A DNA stretch of 64,000 bases from the NCBI RefSeq assembly GCF_000005505.3, contig NC_016132.3, positions 25,224,501-25,288,500 on the forward strand, in the 5' to 3' direction. Positions 58,127 to 64,000 of this stretch are shown piece by piece (position 1 is the stretch's first letter; every line of letters starts with the position of its first letter). The translations under genes were made by a program, and so were the position numbers. Below the pieces are notes generated by a model. The model was given only the letters and a program-made list of their open reading frames with translations, searched no databases and was not told the DNA's origin. This stretch comes from Brachypodium distachyon (taxonomy: Eukaryota; Streptophyta; Magnoliopsida; Poales; Poaceae).

Positions 58127-60041
58127 GATTGCTGGGGCTACGCCCGGTTGATTAGGTGTTGACTAATCACATCTGTTAATCTCCGTGTTTTTCTCTTTCT
58201 TTTGGTTTATTTTGTTTCCTGGTTGGAGCTGGGGAGGGGGAAGGGAGTATAATCGAGGACAAAAGAAGGGAGATCATCCTGTACATAGAATTGGATTGGT
58301 TGGTAGGGATCGTCCCCGTGCACAGTACATTCGTTCGGCTCATGCTGTTGTTTAGGGAAGAAGAAGAGTAATAATTTATGCTAGAGGCTCTCCCAGAACA
58401 TCTTCTTCTTGTTTTTTTTAGTTCATACTAGTAGCAACAGCTTCTTTCTTTCGTTCTCTATACCTTTCTTTTTCATTCTTTGGGTGTCATGATGTAAGAA
58501 CAACATTCTGTAACAAGTGCAATACTAGAATCCAAAGTACAAACTGAAATGATCTGGACGAGACCAGGAAGACGAAAGTTACAAACAGTGCAGTGCTTTG
58601 CAGTGCAGCACAACCTTTCAGGCAAAAGCACCAGTCATGAAAGAAAAAGGTTTGTCCATTTGCGTATTTTACTGCCGTAGATTTCGAGGCCGGAGCGGCA
58701 CGTGGCTCATGCGCCTTGTAATCAGCTCCGACGGCACGGCTGCCGCGTGTTTCGCTCGGCGACAGGCGCGCAGACGAGGCAGGCAGCTGGTGCAGCGGAC
58801 CTGCGGACGTGAATGACAATGGCAGCACTAACAGTTGGACCGTGGTCCTCTGCATCGAACCACAAATTCGTCAGTAAAAAGATTCTATAACACTTTAAAA
58901 ATAAATACTCCACCTTTGTCAAAACTAGGCTTTTATCTCGTTTAAAGCCACAGTTCGACTAAGGGTTACTCTAGCGGGGCGACGATTTGGGCAGGAGCGG
59001 TCATTCTGGCCGAAGAGGGCAAAACGCACCCAACGGGGCGATGTATTTTCCACCTGTCCGTTTTTCGGACCGTGGGGATGCATTTTGATTGCAAATTTGG
59101 TTCGGGTTTGCGTCTCCACTAACGAGAAATTGAGCGCCGTGCGGTCTGGTTGGTCCGCGCAGTCAATCCCTTTCGCCTCCCGGCCCCACCCGTCAGCCAC
59201 ACACCGCAGTCTTTATTAAATGGTGACCCTGTCGTCCCCCATTTCCTCATCCCCACCCACTCGTCCCCTAAACCCCAAATGGGTTAATTCACTTTGAACA
59301 TGGGTGTATCCAATACCTCTTGCGATGGCTAATTTAGTATATAGAGCGGTTCATTTAGCTTTTTATGTTTTACCTTCGAACAATATGGTTCACTTTTTGG
59401 TACTTGGTTTGGGGGTGGGCAAGAATTCATGTTTCCACATTTTAATAGGGTCGCAACAATTTTTTGGTCTATCTGATCATGTCACTATGACGCTGTTTTT
59501 GATAAAAGGAAAGTCTATTTTTTATGTATGAGTTGTTTTTATGAAGAACTTGGATGCAATTATGAGGACTGTTATAGAAGGTGCATCAGAAAAGACCGAT
59601 AAATTTTGGCGCCAAGTGGCTAGAATGGATCACCAAGGAGTTATGTCTCGATTTGGGCGGTGTGCTACCTTTAAATTAGTCAGTTTGTAACTCGGTTCGA
59701 GGTGCTACCTTTAAATTAGTTTGTAACTTGGTTCGAGGTGTAGCCAATCACACGTTTGGATGTGAGTCATATGTTTTCGAATTGTTGCAATAACGTAAAA
59801 TTGTTGCCAATGGTAAGAAAGCTTTCATTTGCTTAAGGAAAAATACTAACGAGGATGACCGAGGAAAAATGGACCAACGACACAAAGTAAACCTGAAATC
59901 GTCCCAATGGTCCTGAGGATACTACAAGGATTCTGCTCACGACATATGCTGATGCTCTGCACTTTATTAGGGATGTACTTATTTCACATGAATCTTATTA
60001 CAGTCTTCGTTAAGATAACATTTTGACAGATAAATCGCTCC
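58127..60041. other. region between convergent GT61 and endo-mannosidase genes
   Basis: The first 300-400 bp should hold the GT61 3' UTR, although no classic AATAAA stands out. The rest is non-coding with no repeat ends recognised. A GC-richer stretch (58960-59220) looks unlike its surroundings but has no domain. The last few tens of bases before 60042 should be the 3' UTR of the minus-strand mannosidase gene. Confidence 0.45.
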
Positions 60042-63000
60042 TCACATCGTCACTGCATGGTACAGGTGATAGTTCCATCCTCTCAGAATGACCCTGGGCA
60101 CGGAGCCTTCGGGAGCCTCGAAGGAGATGTCAACAGTCATTTTCTCTCCCGGCGTGAGCGAAAAATAGTTGTCCGAGTAGTGGACTGGAAGGATCCTCGT
60201 GTCCCTGTAATTCTCCTGAGTGGATGATTCAGAGTTGTGCACCGAAAAATGAAGGAAAAATGCGACACCTGAATCCGTCCCGTTCACCTCAACTGTTCTT
60301 GGTTTGTCACCTGATCTTGCTAGATCAATGCCTCTGCGTATTTTGCTCCACAGACCAGTTTCCTGTCCCTCACAAATAGTTTCTTCGCTAATGCTGTTGG
60401 AACCGTTTCCGTCGACCAGATCCATGGTTGATACAGAGGTTGCGCTTTCTGCTGTTGATTTATTTGACCTGTTCTCTATGGACATTCTTACGGTGTATGC
60501 ACGGCCTGAGACGTAAACTTTAGATCCAATCTTGAGTGGAACTGTTTTCTGCCGATACTGTTCCAACAACTTGTAGTCTTTCCCAGGAAGATGTAGCCAA
60601 TAGAAGTTTCTGGAGAGTACTTCCTTGTCTGACAGCCTGACGAGTTTAAGTAGTAGAAAATAGACAGGCTTGGCATTCTTCATCTTAGGGTATTCCATCT
60701 CCATAATTTGCTTCACTTTCTTTGGCGGTACCACCATTTTCTCAGTAACTTTGTAGTATGGGGATGCACCATCAAGATCCCATATTGAAATTTCTACAGC
60801 CACGTTTGTCAGTTCATTGGACGTAGTGTTCACCACCTAACAAAAGGCACTCTACATGTATTAATTTCTAGAAAGTGTGCTTGAGAAAAGGCTGTTCTAA
60901 CTTGCAGGAATTACCTCTATAAAGAAACTGGCCAAATTCAGTTGAACATGAATTGGTTCAGCGGCACAACGGCAACCATAAAACCCAGCAGTTTGATCTT
61001 GGAGATGATCATAGAACTGTCCTCTTAGTCCGGTCCATGGATTCTGCGTCTTCCAAATTAGTACGCCTGTAAACTTGGTCCACATAAATGAAGTCCATCC
61101 TTCCAGGAGTGCTCTGTACTGAACATAATTGACCAATTGTGCCTGAAGGTGAAAGATGAAATAAGAAACAAACTTATCATGCTTCAGCCCTGAAGCATAA
61201 AGCTCCTAGAGATGAAAAGATGGTAGAAGTAAATTGCTGTAGCGACCCAGAATGCCACTAAACTAGCAGCATGCAGGTCTTCGATATATTACAAGTGAAG
61301 TGGCATGTTGGGACGCTACAGGATTTTTGTTTTCTTGTGAGAGTTGAGTTGTATCTTACAAGTAAATGTAATTTCAATTACTTATCATATAGAACCCACT
61401 GCTTTTGTTTCTGTTGTACTCCCTCCATCCCATATTAAGTGACTCAAATTTACCCAAATATAGATGTATCTATACCTAAAAAGCATCTAGATACATGTAA
61501 TATTTTGGCACTTAATATGGGATGGAGTGAGTACTACTTTGATTGATATATTACTTGGGAAACTTCACTCCACTTGTAATATGTAGAAGATCTGCATGCT
61601 ACTAGTTTAGTGCCATGTTGGATCCCTACAATTACCTTTTCGCAGAAATCGTCAAGATCTTCTGGACGGCCATATAGCTCAATTTGATCATGGACCTTCC
61701 CTGGTTTTGAGTAAGGAATGTACTTGTGGTAATCCCATATTGGATTTGGAATTTCTTTTATGTACCCATCAATGTTCTTCTTAAATATTGGAATGTTCCA
61801 TCCTTCTGGAGGCATTGTTGCTCTAATAGTTGCAGCAACCGGAACCCCCACAGACCCAACTTCAGGGTTAAACCCATATTTGTAGAAACTATCTTTGAAA
61901 AAGCTCTCAGGGTATTGTATCTCATATGGACCATCACTCCAGCCACCTTTGCCATTGGCAAAACCATCCCACATTGATCCTTGGACATAGACTCGAGTAC
62001 CATCAAGGTATTTGCTTGGGTCACTGGAGTCTTGTGATAAACATATTTTTTGAGCTTTTGTCCTCTGGTAACTTATAAACATAGGATGTAGCTTCAGATC
62101 ATTCTTCAGTGTTTTATTAATGTCAACTGGTGGGACTTGCTCGTTGCCACCAACCCACAAAGCAAGACTAGCATGATTCCTGAGTAACTTGACAGTATCT
62201 CTAGCACATAAAAGAAAGAGACCATGGTCCAAAGGACCATCAGGGTTTGATACTGGAACGCCCCGGCCATCAACATCTCCAGTTATCCAGAATTCCTGCC
62301 ATACCTGTACAATACGTTCTGTCCTAAGTATTCATGCAGACATAGCACCAAACCCGAATAAACCAGCGAACTAATAAAATAACTGTTCCTACACATTCAT
62401 CTCAAAGAATATTGTCAAATGATGTCTTTATGTGAAAGAATAATCAAGAATTCAGGTAGACTGTGTGCCAAACAAAATTATTGAGCAGCATCTAACCGAC
62501 TAACTATACACCCCCAGATTTACTAAATCCTGCAAAGGCAAGGAAACCCAGCAACTGGCTAGTTACCTTCAGTTTATGAAACCTAAGAGAAGTAGCGGTG
62601 CATAACATTAAAAAAAGAGAGGAAAAACAACTATATTCTTCATCAGTAACTAATACTTTGTAGTTTGGATAAGGAAACACAAAAATCAATTGATAAGGAA
62701 AGGAATATAAGATTACCATCAAACCATAGACATCACAAAAATGATAAAAATCAGGCCTCTCTGCTAATCCACCACCCCAACAGCGAATCATATTGAAGTT
62801 CATATCAGCATGAAATTTAATGTCAGTCATATATCGCTTCTTTGTTAACCGAAGCAGGCCATCTGACAATATCCAGTTCCCCCCTCGGATGAAAATAGGC
62901 TCACCGTTTACCTTGAAGATCCTGCAGATGAGTTACCTTTGCACTAAAATATTTTCACGAGCTCCAGTATTATACACTAGATAGACACATACAAACAGTA

Positions 63001-63180
63001 GTCATCTTACCTCCCACCAGTAGAATCATCTATTGTGCTCTCAATTTTACGGAATCCGAAATAGTGACTCCATGAATCAGACTCCCCAAATCCATTGATA
63101 TCTATACTAATCTCAACGTTGTATAAGGATTGCTTTCCCATGCCATTTGGCCACCACAGATTCGGCTTATAGAAGAATAA
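60042..63180 (-). CDS. EBM: mannosylglycoprotein endo-beta-mannosidase (GH2), 3' part
   Basis: Partial gene running off the right edge. Five minus-strand exons, 63180-63011, 62921-62717, 62304-61636, 61142-60915 and 60836-60042, join in frame into the last 688 residues of an expected 950-970. Landmarks are [18 protein letters not shown] (GH2 sandwich domain), [46 protein letters not shown] (the Glu after Asn is the likely acid/base), [11 protein letters not shown] (the Glu is the candidate nucleophile), [14 protein letters not shown] and a C-terminal beta domain ending [14 protein letters not shown]. Plant enzymes of this type cleave the Man-beta-1,4-GlcNAc bond of trimmed N-glycans during glycoprotein turnover. 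The frame has no defects. A further upstream exon may end at 63898 (before gtatgt) but is unproven. Confidence 0.9.
61238..61320. mobile_element. 83-bp inverted-repeat element in a mannosidase intron, copy 1
   Basis: Starts TGTAGCGACCCAGAATGCCA and its end reverse-complemented reads TGTAGCGTCCCAACATGCCA, so the termini are inverted over about 22 bp. A second, more decayed copy lies in the opposite orientation at 61556-61632 in the same intron. Confidence 0.65.
61419..61531. mobile_element. Stowaway MITE in a mannosidase intron
   Basis: Termini CTCCCTCCATCCCATATTAAG and its complement, flanked by TA at 61417-61418 and 61532-61533: a 113-bp Stowaway with its TA target duplication. It lies in the intron between the exons ending at 61636 and starting at 61142. 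Confidence 0.92.
61556..61632. mobile_element. 83-bp inverted-repeat element, copy 2 (opposite orientation)
   Basis: The reverse complement reads tgtagggatccaacatggca, actaaactagtagcatgcag and tattacaagtgga, aligning with 61238-61305. Its outer edge ends 3 bp from the splice donor at 61635. Confidence 0.62.
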
Positions 63181-64000
63181 CTGCACATATTCATATATAA
63201 CAGTTAACCAATTTCATAATGAGCTAGTCTGGCAACAAAAGGGCCTCTTAAACATAATAATCACTAGAAGATAGTGCAAAGAAAATAAGCTTACACTGTG
63301 ATTATTGTGCCTTTATATAAAAATGAGGATTGTGCAACCATGGTTTAAGCATCATTGGATGTTTCTGCCTAAGGAGCAGGACGCAATGAGGTACTTCCTA
63401 ACTTAACACGACCACATGGGCCAGTTTGGTGCTGTGGTATTCTAAGTAATCTACTACATATGTCAAGAGAATCTTGGAAATTTCTGCATTTCTGGCAAAA
63501 CATTTTATCCCCACCCACACCCCACCCCACCCCCACCCAGAGAACACACACAAAGGTTATCAATTAGTTTGTACTCCCTATGTTCAGAAATAAATGTCGA
63601 TTTAGAAATGTACAGTCTCCAAGATGCAACTCTGAAAGTTTTCACACAAACATGTTGGTCAAAATTTATAAAATTACAATTTATGAAAATATTTTTCATA
63701 AAAAAACCTAATGGTATCATTATCACTTATAGAATCTTAATACTTTTTCCCTATTTCTATACATTATGAGTCAAAGTTGGTGAATTTTGATTGCATGCTT
63801 TCTAGGACGGCATGTACTTACAAACATAGGTGGTAGTGGTACTAGTGCATAACTTAATGTATCCAAAAACAATACACTCAACTTATTAGTTACATACCGG
63901 TGGTGCCTTAACACTACAGTTTTAGAACATAATTCAGATTAAATTCTCACATTTCTACACAAACTGCGCCCTGGAGGAAATTTGCATGCTTGAGTATTGG
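63181..64000. other. mannosidase intron and window edge
   Basis: Intronic. Sequence from 63572 (actccctatgttcagaaata, tgtcgatttagaaatg) resembles a Stowaway/Mariner end without a clear partner. A (cccac)n-like stretch lies near 63510-63538. gccttaacactacag and the ccggtatgt-type donor near 63896 may mark another small exon. Confidence 0.4.

Noticed and set aside
58960..59220. Possible MULE-type MITE in the region between GT61 and the mannosidase
   Set aside because: The composition is distinct, but I could not find inverted ends or a target duplication.
1..64000. tRNA, rRNA or microRNA genes
   Set aside because: I looked for cloverleaf-like or conserved rRNA sequence by eye and saw none that I could support. 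A covariance-model search would be needed to exclude them.

Overview
This is nuclear DNA from a grass (Poaceae), probably a large repeat-rich genome of the wheat/oat type, though I cannot name the species. The clues are plant-type split genes with GC-rich exons, Stowaway and Tourist MITEs, CACTA, Mutator and PIF/Harbinger elements, an L1-type LINE with a plant RNase H tail, and multi-kilobase LTRs. I see only three host genes that look functional. Most of the rest is nested transposable elements.

Host genes: (1) a half-size ABCG transporter on the minus strand (1998-4362), best matched by STR2, a transporter of arbuscular-mycorrhizal symbiosis; (2) a family-61 glycosyltransferase on the plus strand (51353-58126), a Golgi type II membrane protein with a 4.85-kb third intron; (3) the last five clear exons of a GH2 mannosylglycoprotein endo-beta-mannosidase on the minus strand (60042-63180). 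Its 5' part lies beyond the right edge. Genes 2 and 3 converge.

Repeat layout: 5031-16150 is one old LINE (minus strand) split by a hairpin-rich insertion (8752-12530) and by a CACTA fragment (about 13848-15736). 17033-19474 is a PIF/Harbinger element that keeps only its Myb/NAM-associated accessory gene. 21176-21511 is a Tourist-like MITE. 22595-23044 is a fold-back MITE that abuts a CACTA-like element (23058 to about 26500).

The central feature is a 19.1-kb Mutator-like element (27379-46460). It has roughly 100-bp terminal inverted repeats and a perfect 9-bp target duplication (gtgaacaag at 27370-27378 and 46461-46469). It carries a plant-mobile-domain (PMD) gene, a K/E/R-rich coiled-coil gene, a DUF4283-like gene, a small gene predicted to be N-terminally acylated, coiled-coil and C-terminally membrane-anchored, and a MURA transposase gene. 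Blocks of short hairpins with the pattern TARCGCC-N-GGCGYTA lie between these coding units and inside both ends. Later insertions into it are a Tourist MITE (27484-27820), a truncated retroelement with its 3' LTR (about 34080-38208) and a second LTR in the opposite orientation (39493-42771). The PMD and MURA genes carry stops, frameshifts and an apparent catalytic Asp-to-Asn change, so this copy looks non-autonomous now.

Exon boundaries were read by eye from splice consensus and reading frame. Family names come from remembered motifs, not from database searches.
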